From Shewanella zhangzhouensis (GTDB taxonomy: Bacteria > Pseudomonadota > Gammaproteobacteria > Enterobacterales > Shewanellaceae): 64,000 nt of DNA. The translations under genes were made by a program, and so were the position numbers. Below are positions 26,520 to 40,159 of this stretch, in pieces (the first letter of the stretch is position 1; every line of letters starts with the position of its first letter). Under the pieces are notes generated by a model, which ran no database searches, had not been told where the DNA came from, and saw only the letters and a list, made by a program, of their open reading frames with translations. The DNA lies in contig NZ_CP080414.1 in assembly GCF_019457615.1 (NCBI RefSeq), forward strand, positions 3,160,501 to 3,224,500. Direction: 5' to 3'.

Positions 26520-27209
26520 TCAGGCCATGACAGGAAAAGAAAGGTCGCGGCTTTGGAGAAAACGAAAACGCAGGTTGGACTCTTTCCAGCCACCGGGACG
26601 CAGGCTTGCGCCGCGTTGATAGGTCAACGGCCAATCCAGCTGAGGCGGGAAATCTATATCGGTTCTGGGTAAGAGAGCGGGCACCTCGGGCTGGGGAAGT
26701 TCCAGCGCCAACACATATTCGGGGGTAAAGTCCCTGAGCCACTGGGCCGAGAGTAGCTGCCATCTGTATCCCCGGGGGATATTGAAAACATGATTATCGA
26801 GCGGTGATGGCTGTATACCCGATGATAAAGCCGTTGAAATCGACGCCTTGCTATCGGCCCCAGCCTGTGACCAGGAGTGCAAAGGGTTTGGCTCACCCGG
26901 GCTCATGAACTGACTCATGGGCTTGCTGATGGGCTGGCTCGTGGAAGCCTGCAGCTGGGATTGATTGTCGGCAGGACAGTCGCACTCTGATGCACTGTTT
27001 GATGCGCTGATTGACGCACTGTTTAGCGCTCGATTAAACGCGTTGCTGGTCGACACCTGCTCAGCCATGATGGGCGGGTTCGCCTCAATCACGCCTTCCG
27101 CTCTCTCAAACATCTCAGATACCGCAGACGCGTGCGTAAACGATGCCCAGCTTAGCGACAAAAGCAGGCATAAAAACATCCATTTAAACACGGCGTGAAT
27201 GGCACTCAT
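26520..27209 (-). CDS. Exported Ser/Gln-rich protein upstream of secD2
   Basis: The 229-residue protein has a signal peptide (about residues 9-28, ending THA). A low-complexity stretch at about 58-120 is rich in Ser, Asn, Gln and Pro, with repeats such as SASISASNSAS and QLQASTSQPISKPMSQFMS. A conserved-looking C-terminal part follows (NIPRGYRWQLLSAQWL, then LPRTDIDFPPQLDW and ESNLRFRF). I recognise no family. It lies 62 bases before secD2 in the same direction and is probably in its operon, so it could be a client or an accessory factor of the second SecDF. Confidence 0.6.
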   Translation of the reverse strand: MSAIHAVFKWMFLCLLLSLSWASFTHASAVSEMFERAEGVIEANPPIMAEQVSTSNAFNRALNSASISASNSASECDCPADNQSQLQASTSQPISKPMSQFMSPGEPNPLHSWSQAGADSKASISTALSSGIQPSPLDNHVFNIPRGYRWQLLSAQWLRDFTPEYVLALELPQPEVPALLPRTDIDFPPQLDWPLTYQRGASLRPGGWKESNLRFRFLQSRDLSFPVMA

Positions 27210-27289
27210 GGCTCAGATATGGGGGCGAAGTGGGATTAATCAAGCCTGCAACTGAATACATTCAGATGCAGGCCAAGACATCTCAGCTG

Positions 27290-27490
27290 CTAGAGCAGCC
27301 CCTGCTCCAGCGCGGTAAAAAAGAGGTCTTCATCATCGGCAAGGCGAGCCTTCAATGGCTCACGCAGTTCCCGCACAGCGGCGGTTTCATCATCGGCGCC
27401 CTGGCAAAGCACCTGAAAACGTTTCAAGTTGCCCAGGGTCATGGGCTGCTCAAGCAGATGCTTTGCTTCGGCAAGTTTACTGAGACTCAT
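27290..27490 (-). CDS. Small helical cytoplasmic protein, unknown
   Basis: This 66-residue protein is predicted to be mostly helical and acidic, with no signal or membrane segment. AGAGGAA lies at the right distance before the ATG, and codon choice looks like that of its neighbours, which supports a real gene. No family is recognised. The gene runs in the same direction as the Ser-rich protein and secD2, 80 bases upstream of the first, and may lead that unit. Confidence 0.6.
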   Translation of the reverse strand: MSLSKLAEAKHLLEQPMTLGNLKRFQVLCQGADDETAAVRELREPLKARLADDEDLFFTALEQGLL

Positions 27491-27712
27491 GGCGATTCCT
27501 CTTCTTGGGTATCCCTGTCAGTGGGACCCGTTTATAGGGGCCGACGCTCCTCCAGAAACTGCTTTGGTCCAAGCAAAACCTGCGGCCAGTGAATAATCAA
27601 TAATGTTTGTGATTAACAGAGCTTTGATAGCACGCCAAATGCAGTGCGCCAATAACAAAAGCCCCGATATCCCAAAGGACAGACCAGCCATACAATGTCG
27701 GAGCTTGGATAA

Positions 27713-29662
27713 TCAGAGCTTGAATCGACCTACTATACCACTGAGTTTACTGGATATTCCGCTGATGCCATTGGCCGAATTTTGCACCTGTTCACTACCT
27801 TGGGCATTCATCCGGGCCAGTCCACTTATCTCTTCCACACTTATATTGATGGTGCTCACCACGGTTGCCTGCTCTTCAGCTGCCACAGCAATCTGATGGT
27901 TCATATCACGAATGGCCATGACTGAATCTGCAATCGCCCCAAGGGCGGCAATGGCCTTATTGGCCTTATCTGACGTTTGAGTGGCCTCGGTGACACTCAA
28001 TTTCATGGACTCAACCGAACGGCGAGATTCCCCCTGCAAGCGCCCAATGAGTGCCTGGATTTCTTCGGTGCTGTTTTGGGTACGACTGGCGAGATTACGG
28101 ACTTCATCGGCTACCACCGCAAAGCCGCGTCCCTGCTCACCGGCCCGGGCCGCTTCGATAGCCGCATTAAGCGCCAGCAGGTTGGTTTGCTCGGCGATGC
28201 CCCGGATCACGTCCAGGATAGAGCCAACGTTTTCGGTTTCTTTCTCGAGATTCTCAATAATACCGCTCACATCCCTGATGTTATCCACCAACACCATGAT
28301 GCTGCGACGGGTATCTTCCACCACGCCCATGCCTTCCTGGGCGTGGTGATCGGCCTCAGATGCCATTTCAGACGCGCGTTGGGCGTTTCGGGCAATGTCA
28401 TCTACGGTGTGTGTCATCTCCTGCATAGCCGATGCGGTGTGCGCCAACTGATCGGCTTGGGATTCTGAGTTCCTCCGGCTCTCTTGGGTTACCCCGAGCA
28501 TGCCACTGGAGGAATCACCCAGAGTACGGGATGCATCGTTAAGCTCGCTAACGATACGACGCAGATTGTCATTCATCTCCGCCATGGCCGCATAAATACC
28601 TGTACTGCCCTCACGTCGAAAATTCTGCCCCAGGTTTCCAGCGGCAATCTCACGGGCGATGGATGCCATTTCTCTGGGCTCCCCCCCTACTGGTCGACGA
28701 ATAGCGCGCACTACGGTAATGGCCAGCCAAATAGCCAGCAGCAACGCCGCTATGGCGACCACGACAACCGTATCGATGGCGTTTTCACTTTTCTGCTGGG
28801 CGTATAGCCCAAGTTCATCCTGCTGCTGCTCAATCGCTTTATTGTATTCCTGGAGTACAGCGGCCACTTTGGGGCCGATAACATTCAGCCCCTCATTAAT
28901 GCGCCCGTTCTGGTTTTGAATAATGCCGTAAACCGCTTTGAGCGCATCACGATATTGAGTCCGTCCTGTATCAATACCTTTCACCTTGTCAGCAATGACA
29001 GCCGCGCTATCAACACTTTTCAGACCATTAATGGTGCCGTCGAGGGCCGAGAGTTCCTGCAACGCCCGCTTATAGTCTTCTTCTCTGTTGGAAATCAAAA
29101 AATTGGAGGCAAAAAGCCGGGCAAGCATCAGTTTTTCCTGGCTTCTTGCTGCGACAAACAAGCCGTCAGGGTCCCCTTCCTGATACATGGCAGTAATCAC
29201 ATCGGTTACGTTTTCGCGCATGCTCAGCCCGGCAGGGTCCAGCAAATCCCGCACCACCTGGTCGCGAGCGGCAAAATCGCCGGTTACGGCCTCAAAGGTG
29301 GATGCATAGTTTTTTACCAGCCCATCAGCCTGCGCCAGAAGACTATCTCGACCGGCATCGAGCTCCAGCTCCTTGGCATGGGTAATATCTTGATTAAGCT
29401 CAGCTATATTTTTCTGAAATGACTGGTATGTCGTGTTATCGGGTGTATTAAGGTATCTGAATACGTCGACTTGAGCTCGGAGTAAGGTGGTTTCAGCTTC
29501 ACTGGCTGCATTTGAGCTACTGGCCAGTAACCGATATTCGGTAAAGTTTTTAAAACCCTCAGTCAATCCCCGATATCCGGCCACAGTGACAACCAATAAG
29601 AGAACAATCACGACACCGAAAGAATAATAGAGTTGCTGAGAAAGCCTGAGGCTGGAAAACAT
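27713..29662 (-). CDS. Methyl-accepting chemotaxis protein, helical bimodular sensor
   Basis: The 649-residue chemoreceptor has helices at about 10-32 and 298-322. The periplasmic domain between them, about 265 residues and all-helical, fits the helical bimodular (HBM) type, which in other bacteria binds organic acids. A HAMP-like region (about 323-380) and a long signalling coiled coil follow. The hairpin tip [20 protein letters not shown] lies near residue 490, where CheW and CheA bind. No C-terminal CheR-binding pentapeptide is present. GGAGATCCCAT precedes the ATG. The ligand is unknown. Confidence 0.9.
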   Translation of the reverse strand: MFSSLRLSQQLYYSFGVVIVLLLVVTVAGYRGLTEGFKNFTEYRLLASSSNAASEAETTLLRAQVDVFRYLNTPDNTTYQSFQKNIAELNQDITHAKELELDAGRDSLLAQADGLVKNYASTFEAVTGDFAARDQVVRDLLDPAGLSMRENVTDVITAMYQEGDPDGLFVAARSQEKLMLARLFASNFLISNREEDYKRALQELSALDGTINGLKSVDSAAVIADKVKGIDTGRTQYRDALKAVYGIIQNQNGRINEGLNVIGPKVAAVLQEYNKAIEQQQDELGLYAQQKSENAIDTVVVVAIAALLLAIWLAITVVRAIRRPVGGEPREMASIAREIAAGNLGQNFRREGSTGIYAAMAEMNDNLRRIVSELNDASRTLGDSSSGMLGVTQESRRNSESQADQLAHTASAMQEMTHTVDDIARNAQRASEMASEADHHAQEGMGVVEDTRRSIMVLVDNIRDVSGIIENLEKETENVGSILDVIRGIAEQTNLLALNAAIEAARAGEQGRGFAVVADEVRNLASRTQNSTEEIQALIGRLQGESRRSVESMKLSVTEATQTSDKANKAIAALGAIADSVMAIRDMNHQIAVAAEEQATVVSTINISVEEISGLARMNAQGSEQVQNSANGISGISSKLSGIVGRFKL

Positions 29663-30097
29663 ATGGGATCTCCGTTTTTTGAGTTATAAGAATCCGCACA
29701 TTCTTCCCTGACAGCCGGACTGGTTAAGCACTGCACAACAAAGAGAATTTACCATCCAAGCCCGCCGCAGCACCGCAACAACCCGTCAATCCTCGTTTCA
29801 ATATAGTTGACCAGATGTAAAATAAAATCAACACCCTAACATAGGCGAAAACATACACCAGATAATACGTGCTCAGTTGTTCCTCAACATTAACGCCACT
29901 TAGCTGCCTGACCTCACTCAGCCAAGTGACAAAACCCGTGGGAAGATATGCGGCCTGCAGGCACTTTAGGTGTGATATAGAAACTCTGACCTTGCTTGAG
30001 AAGTCTGGCATCAAGAGCCTAAATAAAGCTCAAGAAACCGAATAGAAAAAAGCCACCCTGAGGTGGCTTTTTTTAATGGTTTATCACCGCTTGGCTA
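29663..30097. other. 435-base interval between a chemoreceptor and carB
   Basis: It holds the upstream region of the chemoreceptor and, at the right end, the carB terminator (30046-30074). A 96-codon minus-strand frame at 29724-30014 exists but has no family likeness, an odd Cys- and Tyr-rich composition and no good ribosome site, so I do not call it. Confidence 0.5.
30046..30074. terminator. Terminator of the carAB operon
   Basis: AAAAAAGCCACC / GGTGGCTTTTTTT hairpin with a CTGA loop, directly beyond the carB stop when read leftward. Confidence 0.85.
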
Positions 30098-33328
<3,231 letters not shown>

Positions 33329-33352
33329 TGTTTCTATCTTCTCCAGCTCGGC

Positions 33353-34498
33353 TTACTTGGCGTTCTTGCGATACTCTTCAATCAGTTCGATGAAATGGTC
33401 GAACAGCGGGGCACAGTCGTGTGGACCTGGGCTGGCTTCAGGGTGACCCTGGAAGCTGAACGCAGGCTTGTCGGTGCGATGAATGCCCTGCAAAGAACCA
33501 TCGAACAGTGACTTGTGGGTCACCTTAAGGTTGGCAGGCAGAGTCGCCTCATCAACCGCAAAGCCATGGTTCTGGCTGGTGATCATCACAGTGCCCTTTT
33601 CCACATCACCCACAGGGTGGTTGGCACCGTGGTGGCCAAACTTCATTTTCAGGGTCTTGGCACCGCTGGCGAGGCCAAGCAGCTGATGACCCAGACAGAT
33701 ACCGAATACAGGAATGTCTGTCTTGAGGATTTCCTGAATGGCGGCAATGGCATAGTCACATGGCTCTGGGTCACCAGGGCCGTTTGACAGGAATACACCG
33801 TCCGGATTCATGGCCAGCACTTCGCTGGCTGGTGTCTTGGCAGGCACGACAGTCACGTCACAACCACGGTCTACCAACATGCGCAGGATGTTGGTTTTCA
33901 CGCCGTAATCGTAGGCAACCACTTTGAACTTGAGTTCAGATTCTGGGGTATCTGAAGGCAGACCGCCTTCCAGACGCCAGCTGCCACTGCGCCATTGGTA
34001 GCGCTCGGCGGTGGTCACTTCTTTCGCCAGATCCATGCCTTTCAAACCAGGGAAGGCTTTGGCCGCAGCCAGTGCCTTGTCGCTGTCCAGGTCACCCACC
34101 AGAATACAACCGGCCTGAGCACCCTTTTCACGCAGAATACGGGTCAACTTGCGGGTGTCGATGTCGGCGATACCCACCACGTTGTTGGCTTTCAGGTAAT
34201 CGCTTAAGGATTGGGTGGAACGGAAACTGCTGGCGATTAAAGGAAGATCGCGAATGATGAGACCACAGGCATGAACAGCACTGGATTCAGTGTCTTCATC
34301 GTTGGTACCTGTATTACCGATGTGCGGATAAGTCAGTGTGACTATCTGGCGGGAATAAGAGGGATCCGTCAATATCTCTTGATAGCCTGTCATGGAAGTG
34401 TTAAAAACGACTTCTCCGACAGCAATTCCATCAGCACCGATTGCAGTGCCTGAGAACAGGGTTCCATCTTCGAGTACGAGTAAGGCAGACTTTGTCAA
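33353..34498 (-). CDS. carA: Carbamoyl phosphate synthase, small subunit
   Basis: The 381-residue subunit supplies ammonia to CarB by hydrolysing glutamine. It has the N-terminal [14 protein letters not shown] domain, [21 protein letters not shown] and the class I amidotransferase nucleophile in [11 protein letters not shown] (Cys about 266), with [13 protein letters not shown] near the end. I place the start at the TTG at 34498 because GGAGG lies five to six bases before it, giving TKSALLV as in relatives. A second TTG at 34519 has no such site. Arginine or pyrimidine control would be expected, but no operator is obvious. Confidence 0.95.
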   Translation of the reverse strand: MTKSALLVLEDGTLFSGTAIGADGIAVGEVVFNTSMTGYQEILTDPSYSRQIVTLTYPHIGNTGTNDEDTESSAVHACGLIIRDLPLIASSFRSTQSLSDYLKANNVVGIADIDTRKLTRILREKGAQAGCILVGDLDSDKALAAAKAFPGLKGMDLAKEVTTAERYQWRSGSWRLEGGLPSDTPESELKFKVVAYDYGVKTNILRMLVDRGCDVTVVPAKTPASEVLAMNPDGVFLSNGPGDPEPCDYAIAAIQEILKTDIPVFGICLGHQLLGLASGAKTLKMKFGHHGANHPVGDVEKGTVMITSQNHGFAVDEATLPANLKVTHKSLFDGSLQGIHRTDKPAFSFQGHPEASPGPHDCAPLFDHFIELIEEYRKNAK

Positions 34499-34647
34499 CG
34501 CGACCTCCGAAAGAGCCAAGTTATTGTTATGTGTGGATTTTTTTCGATTAAATTACCAAGTTTCCGCTAAAACACGAAATTTTGACAAATTCCGATGATT
34601 TTATAGGAAAACCTGCATTTCGTCTATACATTCGGGGCAACCAACCT

Positions 34648-34675
34648 AAAAAAAACCGCCTAACGGCGGTTTTTT
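34648..34675 (-). terminator. Terminator of dapB
   Basis: AAAACCGCC / GGCGGTTTTTT hairpin with a TAAC loop. It also lies at the upstream edge of the carA promoter region. Confidence 0.85.
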
Positions 34676-34678
34676 CGA

Positions 34679-35541
<863 letters not shown>

Positions 35542-35544
35542 ACA

Positions 35545-36162
35545 TCAAACGATATCCAGCAGCTCAACCTCAAAGATCAGGGTTGAGTATGGAGGAATAG
35601 AGGCACCGGCACCACGCTCGCCATAGGCCAGGTGGAAAGGCACGTACAGCTTGTACTTGGCACCAACATTCATCAGTTGCAGTGCTTCGGTCCAACCGGC
35701 GATAACGCCTGAAACCGGGAACTCGGCAGGCTGACCGCGCAGAACAGAACTGTCGAACACATCACCGCTGATGAAAGAGCCATGGTAGTGAGTACGTACA
35801 GTTGACTCGTAGGTTGGCTTGTCGCCATTACCTTCGGTCAGAATTTCGTACTGCAGACCGGATTCGGTCACAAACACGCCGTCACGCTTGGCGTTGTCAG
35901 CCAGAAACTGCTCGCCTTCGGCGATAGAAGCTTCGGCGGCCTCTTCCTGCGCTTTTTGCAGGCGGCGGCTGATTTCGGTGAAAGCGATTTGCAGTTCCTG
36001 CATGGAAACGGCGCTTTCTTTACCATCGAATGCATCGGCCAAACCGGCCTGTACGGCTGGAATATCCAGACCTTCAAAGGAGTTGGCAGCCAGCTGCTCG
36101 CCCAGCTGACGGCCTACGCCGTAGCTCGCCTGCAGCTCAACAGTGCTGAATTTATCAGACAT
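35545..36162 (-). CDS. fklB: FKBP-type peptidyl-prolyl isomerase FklB
   Basis: The 205-residue protein matches FklB. It has a helical dimerisation domain (about residues 1-90, with YGVGRQLGEQLA and LQIAFTEISRRLQ) and a C-terminal FKBP domain (about 95-205: VRTHYHGSFISGDVFDSS, EALQLMNVGAKYKLYVP, YGERGAGASIPPYSTLIFEVELL in parts). No signal peptide is present at the chosen ATG, so it should be cytoplasmic. The start at 36162 gives the E. coli length. It assists protein folding by proline isomerisation. Confidence 0.92.
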   Translation of the reverse strand: MSDKFSTVELQASYGVGRQLGEQLAANSFEGLDIPAVQAGLADAFDGKESAVSMQELQIAFTEISRRLQKAQEEAAEASIAEGEQFLADNAKRDGVFVTESGLQYEILTEGNGDKPTYESTVRTHYHGSFISGDVFDSSVLRGQPAEFPVSGVIAGWTEALQLMNVGAKYKLYVPFHLAYGERGAGASIPPYSTLIFEVELLDIV

Positions 36163-36245
36163 AATTCGGTTTCTCTTGAACGTACGTGAAATTATCGGCG
36201 TGCATTCTATCACAAAATGCGCCCACGCGGCGAAAAAGGTCTGGC

Positions 36246-37046
36246 TTATTTAGTAATTTGACAGTTCTTCACACCGGAGGCCCTGGCTGTCTCGTAAAGT
36301 GGCATTACTTTTTGTTCCAGCCGGGCCAATTCCGCAATTCGGGTCCCGTGGGATGGGTGGGTAGACAAGAGCTCTGGCCCCTGGTCACCTCCGGCTTTGG
36401 CCATGTTTTGCCACAGCAGAGTACCGGCTCGGGGATCGAATCCGGCGCGAGCCATCAGCTCAAGCCCCATGACATCGGCTTCAGATTCCTGAGCCCTGCC
36501 GTAGGGCAGTATGTAGCCCACCTGAGTGCCAAGGCCGAGTGCGGCCATATAGAGGTTACGATTGGACACGCCGCCGGCCCCCAGTGCCACATCGGCCAGT
36601 TGCAAGCCGGTGTTGGTCAGCTGAGTGCGGGATACCTGCTCGTTGCTGTGCTGCGCCAGCACGTGGGCCACTTCATGACCCAGTACCACCGCCAGTTGGT
36701 CCTGGTTTTCGGCGACTTTCAGCAAGCCGGAATACACCCCAATGTGGCCACCCGGCAACGCAAAGGCATTCACCTGCGGCGAATCAAACACCACCACTTC
36801 CCATCCCTGAGTCTGATCCGGCAGGGCCGCTGTCACCCGCATGGCAACGCAGGAAACATAGGCGTTGAGTTTGGTGTCTTTGCTGATTTTTTGCTGTTTC
36901 TTCATTTCCTCAAAAGAGGCAGCGCCCAGCTGGTTCATTTCTGCGGCCGAAAACAATAAGGTTTGGCTGCGCCCCGTGGGAGATTGGGTAGTGACACAGC
37001 CACTCACCAGGCCGATCAACACCAGGGGAGCAAGTAGTTTTTTCAT
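36246..37046 (-). CDS. M48 family metalloprotease lipoprotein (LoiP/YcaL-like)
   Basis: The 266-residue protein has a lipoprotein signal (MKKLLAPLVLIGLVSGC, lipidated Cys 17) and a zinc-peptidase M48 domain. The active site is HEVAHVLAQH near residue 128, with the third ligand in ESEADVMGLELMARAGF near 190. The family includes outer-membrane-attached proteases (LoiP, BepA, YcaL) that degrade misfolded envelope proteins. I use the ATG at 37046, since the longer upstream frame has no role for its first 29 residues. It is placed between fklB and a GlxA-type regulator, in the same direction. Confidence 0.88.
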   Translation of the reverse strand: MKKLLAPLVLIGLVSGCVTTQSPTGRSQTLLFSAAEMNQLGAASFEEMKKQQKISKDTKLNAYVSCVAMRVTAALPDQTQGWEVVVFDSPQVNAFALPGGHIGVYSGLLKVAENQDQLAVVLGHEVAHVLAQHSNEQVSRTQLTNTGLQLADVALGAGGVSNRNLYMAALGLGTQVGYILPYGRAQESEADVMGLELMARAGFDPRAGTLLWQNMAKAGGDQGPELLSTHPSHGTRIAELARLEQKVMPLYETARASGVKNCQITK

Positions 37047-37129
37047 GTTTATTAATCCTTTAAAGCCGTGAAGAACGCTGTTTATTCCACATTTTACCCC
37101 CGGCACCTCACCAAGCCAACCGCACCGGT

Positions 37130-38140
37130 TCATCCACTGGCACTGGCAGGGCCAAAGCGGCGCCGGTATTGCTCCATGGTTACACCGGTTTGGCGCTTGA
37201 ACAATCGCCTGAAGGAACTGGCATCCTCATAACCCACCGACCAGATCACCTCTGTACTGGCGCGGCTGGACTGCTCCAGCTGGCGCTTGGCAGCGTCCAC
37301 ACGCAATCGTTGCAGGTATTCGATGGGGGTAACGCCTGTGGCCGCTTTGAAGCGCCGTTTGAAATTGCGGGTGCCCATGGAAATGGCGTTGGCTGCCGAA
37401 TCGACGCTGATCTGTTTATCAAAATGGTGCTTGAGCCACTGCTCGGCTTTGCGAATCGCCTCATCCTCATGGTTTCTACCACTTGGCTGCATAAAGGGTT
37501 GTTGCAGCTCGCGATTGGGCTCAAGCAGCATCACGCGGGCACACATCAGCGCCAGCTCCCGTCCGCCATATCGCTCCAGCAACTTGAGCAGTATGTCAGT
37601 AAAGGCGAAAAAGGCGCCGCCGCAAATCACATTGCCGTACTCGAGCAGCATCCGCTCGCCATGATAGCGAACACGGGGGTAACGACGGCGGAACACGGCT
37701 TCGAGTAACCAATGGGTGGTCGCCTCACGGCCATCCATTATCCCGGCTTCAGCCAGCAGAAAGGTACCGCTGCAGGCACTGGCCACCAGGGCGCCCGCAT
37801 CCGACTGGGCTTTAAGCCAGGCTGCGGCCTCTTGCTGCGCCGCGAGGTAATTGTCGACTTCAGAGTGGGAGGCTGATGCGGCAAACAAACTGGTGACCAG
37901 AACGATATCAGCTGCCGTCGCCTCATTCATGGCCAGCTCCGGCTGTATTAATTGGCCGGATGCTGACTGGACAGCCCTGCCATCGGGAGAAACGACCTGA
38001 GCGATGAAATGCTCATTATCCATAAGCGCACTGCCAACGCGTTTTTCGAGGCAGCGGTTCGCCACATAAAACATATCCAGTGCAACCTGCACCGACGACG
38101 CCATACAGCCTGGCATGGCAAGCAGCAATATTTTGGGCAT
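37130..38140 (-). CDS. GlxA family (DJ-1/PfpI + AraC) transcriptional regulator
   Basis: The 336-residue regulator has an N-terminal DJ-1/PfpI-like amidotransferase-fold domain (about 1-190) and a C-terminal AraC-type double helix-turn-helix (about 225-330: AANAISMGTRNFKRRFKAATG, seen in two parts, and WSVGYEDASSFRRLFKRQTG). The nucleophile-elbow motif VASACSGTFLLAEAG retains its Cys. Such regulators control amine or amino-acid catabolism in other bacteria, for example GbdR and ArgR of Pseudomonas. Its start is 93 bases from the divergent GST, a possible target. Confidence 0.88.
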   Translation of the reverse strand: MPKILLLAMPGCMASSVQVALDMFYVANRCLEKRVGSALMDNEHFIAQVVSPDGRAVQSASGQLIQPELAMNEATAADIVLVTSLFAASASHSEVDNYLAAQQEAAAWLKAQSDAGALVASACSGTFLLAEAGIMDGREATTHWLLEAVFRRRYPRVRYHGERMLLEYGNVICGGAFFAFTDILLKLLERYGGRELALMCARVMLLEPNRELQQPFMQPSGRNHEDEAIRKAEQWLKHHFDKQISVDSAANAISMGTRNFKRRFKAATGVTPIEYLQRLRVDAAKRQLEQSSRASTEVIWSVGYEDASSFRRLFKRQTGVTMEQYRRRFGPASASG

Positions 38141-38233
38141 TTGTCACTTCTCGCATTTATTTGGGCAAATATGACCATTAATCGCTGCCAGCGCAAGCAC
38201 TACACTGGGCGAAACCATCAACAAGGAGTTTGT

Positions 38234-38860
38234 ATGATTACCCTCTATGGCACCCCCAATACCCGCTCTGTGCGCGTACTCTGGGCATTGGAAGAGACAG
38301 GCATCGCCTATGAATACCGCAAGATGGATCTTAAAGGGGGCGAATGCCGGCAAGCGGAGTATCTTGCCATCAACCCCAACGGCAAGGTGCCCGCGTTGGT
38401 GGATGGGGATCTGACTCTGCTGGAAACCAACGCCATCTGTCATTACATCGCCGAGCTGGGAACCGGTTTACTGCCGGAGGATGTAAAGGCCAGGGCCAAG
38501 GTACGTCAGTGGAATGATTTTGCCCTGTCAGAGCTGGAAGTTGCCCCCTGGATGCTGCTGAAAAATCAGCTGATTTATCCATCAGAACAACGACTGGACC
38601 CAGAGGCGCTTCGAAGCACCATGGTATGGGAGAGCGAGCGCGCCCAGGGAATTCTGGCCTTGGCGCTGGAACATCAGGACTATCTGCTGCCAACGGGTTT
38701 CAGCCTCGCCGATATCCATATTTGTGTTGGGCTGCTCATGCATTTTAAAACCGATTTACCGCTGAAGCCTGAGCTTCTGCCTTATCTCAAGCGCTGTGTG
38801 TCACGTCCGGCGATAGCCAGATTGCAGGCCATGGGCGAACTGCCCCCCTTGCCTCTGTAA
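38234..38860 (+). CDS. Glutathione S-transferase family protein
   Basis: The 208-residue protein is a GST with an N-terminal thioredoxin-like domain (about 1-78: YGTPNTRSVRVLWALEETG, NPNGKVPALVDGD, LLETNAICHYIA) and an all-helical C-terminal domain. The first residues place a Thr/Ser cluster where the glutathione-activating residue sits. The pattern suits a beta or theta-like class, but the substrate is not predictable. Start chosen at the ATG at 38234, which has AAGGAG at a good distance. It is divergent from the GlxA-type regulator. Confidence 0.88.
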   Translation: MITLYGTPNTRSVRVLWALEETGIAYEYRKMDLKGGECRQAEYLAINPNGKVPALVDGDLTLLETNAICHYIAELGTGLLPEDVKARAKVRQWNDFALSELEVAPWMLLKNQLIYPSEQRLDPEALRSTMVWESERAQGILALALEHQDYLLPTGFSLADIHICVGLLMHFKTDLPLKPELLPYLKRCVSRPAIARLQAMGELPPLPL

Positions 38861-38894
38861 GCTGCCGTTTAAAAGTGCGATGCACACAGGTAAT

Positions 38895-38921
38895 AAAAAG
38901 CCCGGCATTTGCCGGGCTTTT
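38895..38921. terminator. Bidirectional terminator
   Basis: AAAAAGCCCGGC / GCCGGGCTTTT hairpin with an ATTT loop between the GST (rightward) and dnaJ (leftward). Confidence 0.85.
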
Positions 38922-38937
38922 CAGTGTCAGGATGGGA

Positions 38938-40068
38938 TCAGTTATTCAGATCCTGAAAGAACTTTTTCACGCCATCGAAAAAGCCTTCAGCCTTTGGGCT
39001 GTGTTTTTTCGACTCGCCAGTGAGGCTGGCTTCAAACTCGCGCAGCAGTTCCTTTTGACGCTCGGACAGATTAACCGGCGTTTCCATCACCACCTTACAC
39101 AGGAGGTCACCAACGGCGTGACTGCGAACCGATTTCACACCCTTGCCACGCAGACGGAACATGCGACCAGTCTGGGTTTCGGCCGGGATCTTCAGGCTGA
39201 CTTTGCCATCCAGAGTCGGCACTTCGATTTCTCCGCCCAGGGCTGCCTTGGCGAAGGAAATAGGCACTTCACAGTAAAGGTTGTTACCGTCGCGCACAAA
39301 AATCGGGTGCTCACGCACGGTAACCTGAACGTACAGATCCCCTGGTGGTGCACCGAATTCGCCCGCTTCACCTTCACCGGCCAGGCGGATGCGGTCACCG
39401 GTATCGACACCGGCCGGAATTTTCACCGACAGTGTCTTGGTCTTCTCGACACGGCCATTGCCATGACACTTGCTGCAAGGATCTTTAATAATCTTGCCGC
39501 GGCCATGACAGGTTGGACAGGTCTGCTGCACGGCAAAGAAGCCCTGACGCATCTGTACCTGGCCCATACCGTGACAGGTACCACAGGTAGTGGCAGACGA
39601 GCCTTTTTTGGCACCTGAGCCATCACAGCTGTCGCAGCCAACCAGGGTTGGCACTTTCAGCTCTTTGGTCAGGCCGCGTACGGCCTCTTCCAGAGACAGC
39701 TCCAGGTTATAACGCAGGTCGGAGCCACGGGCTGCCTGACGCTGGCCACCACGGCGGCCGCCGCCGAAGATATCGCCGAACACATCGCCGAAGATGTCGC
39801 CGAAATCACCGCCACCACCGAAACCACCGCCACCGCGGTTGGGATCAACACCGGCATGGCCAAACTGATCGTAAGCGGCCTTTTTGTCGGTATCGGTGAG
39901 GATTTCGTAGGCTTCCTTCACCTCTTTAAAGCTTGCTTCGGCCTCTTTGTCACCGGGGTTACGGTCGGGGTGATACTTCATCGCCAGGCGCTTGTAGGCC
40001 TTCTTGATTTCCCGTTCGCTGGCATCACGGCCAACGCCGAGCACCTCGTAATAATCTCGCTTTGACAT
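38938..40068 (-). CDS. dnaJ: Chaperone DnaJ
   Basis: The 376-residue co-chaperone stimulates DnaK ATPase and delivers substrates. The J domain has YHPDRNPGD (HPD near residue 33), then a Gly/Phe-rich linker (about 70-110). Four CxxCxGxG repeats follow ([32 protein letters not shown], about 145-205) that bind two zinc ions, and then the C-terminal substrate and dimerisation domains. It follows dnaK after 88 bases that contain two hairpins, so the heat-shock transcript is probably shared but tuned between the two genes. Confidence 0.97.
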   Translation of the reverse strand: MSKRDYYEVLGVGRDASEREIKKAYKRLAMKYHPDRNPGDKEAEASFKEVKEAYEILTDTDKKAAYDQFGHAGVDPNRGGGGFGGGGDFGDIFGDVFGDIFGGGRRGGQRQAARGSDLRYNLELSLEEAVRGLTKELKVPTLVGCDSCDGSGAKKGSSATTCGTCHGMGQVQMRQGFFAVQQTCPTCHGRGKIIKDPCSKCHGNGRVEKTKTLSVKIPAGVDTGDRIRLAGEGEAGEFGAPPGDLYVQVTVREHPIFVRDGNNLYCEVPISFAKAALGGEIEVPTLDGKVSLKIPAETQTGRMFRLRGKGVKSVRSHAVGDLLCKVVMETPVNLSERQKELLREFEASLTGESKKHSPKAEGFFDGVKKFFQDLNN

Positions 40069-40101
40069 AGGTTCACGCTATCTGGGATTCGTTAGGACAA
40101 A

Positions 40102-40159
40102 CGGGCGTTAGGGTTTCCCCTTAACGCCCGCCACTTAAGTTAATAGGCCGGGCCTATTA
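40102..40159 (-). other. Two hairpins in the dnaK-dnaJ intergenic region
   Basis: On the transcribed strand, TAATAGGCC / GGCCTATTA straddles the dnaK stop (40141-40159). A second stem, CGGGCGTTA / TAACGCCCG with an inner GGG / CCC (40102-40130), sits between it and the dnaJ start. Only three T follow the second hairpin, so it is likely a weak attenuator or an RNA processing and stability element that lowers dnaJ relative to dnaK. Confidence 0.6.

Noticed and set aside
29724..30014. A 96-codon minus-strand frame between the chemoreceptor and carB.
   Set aside because: No family likeness, odd composition and no good ribosome site.
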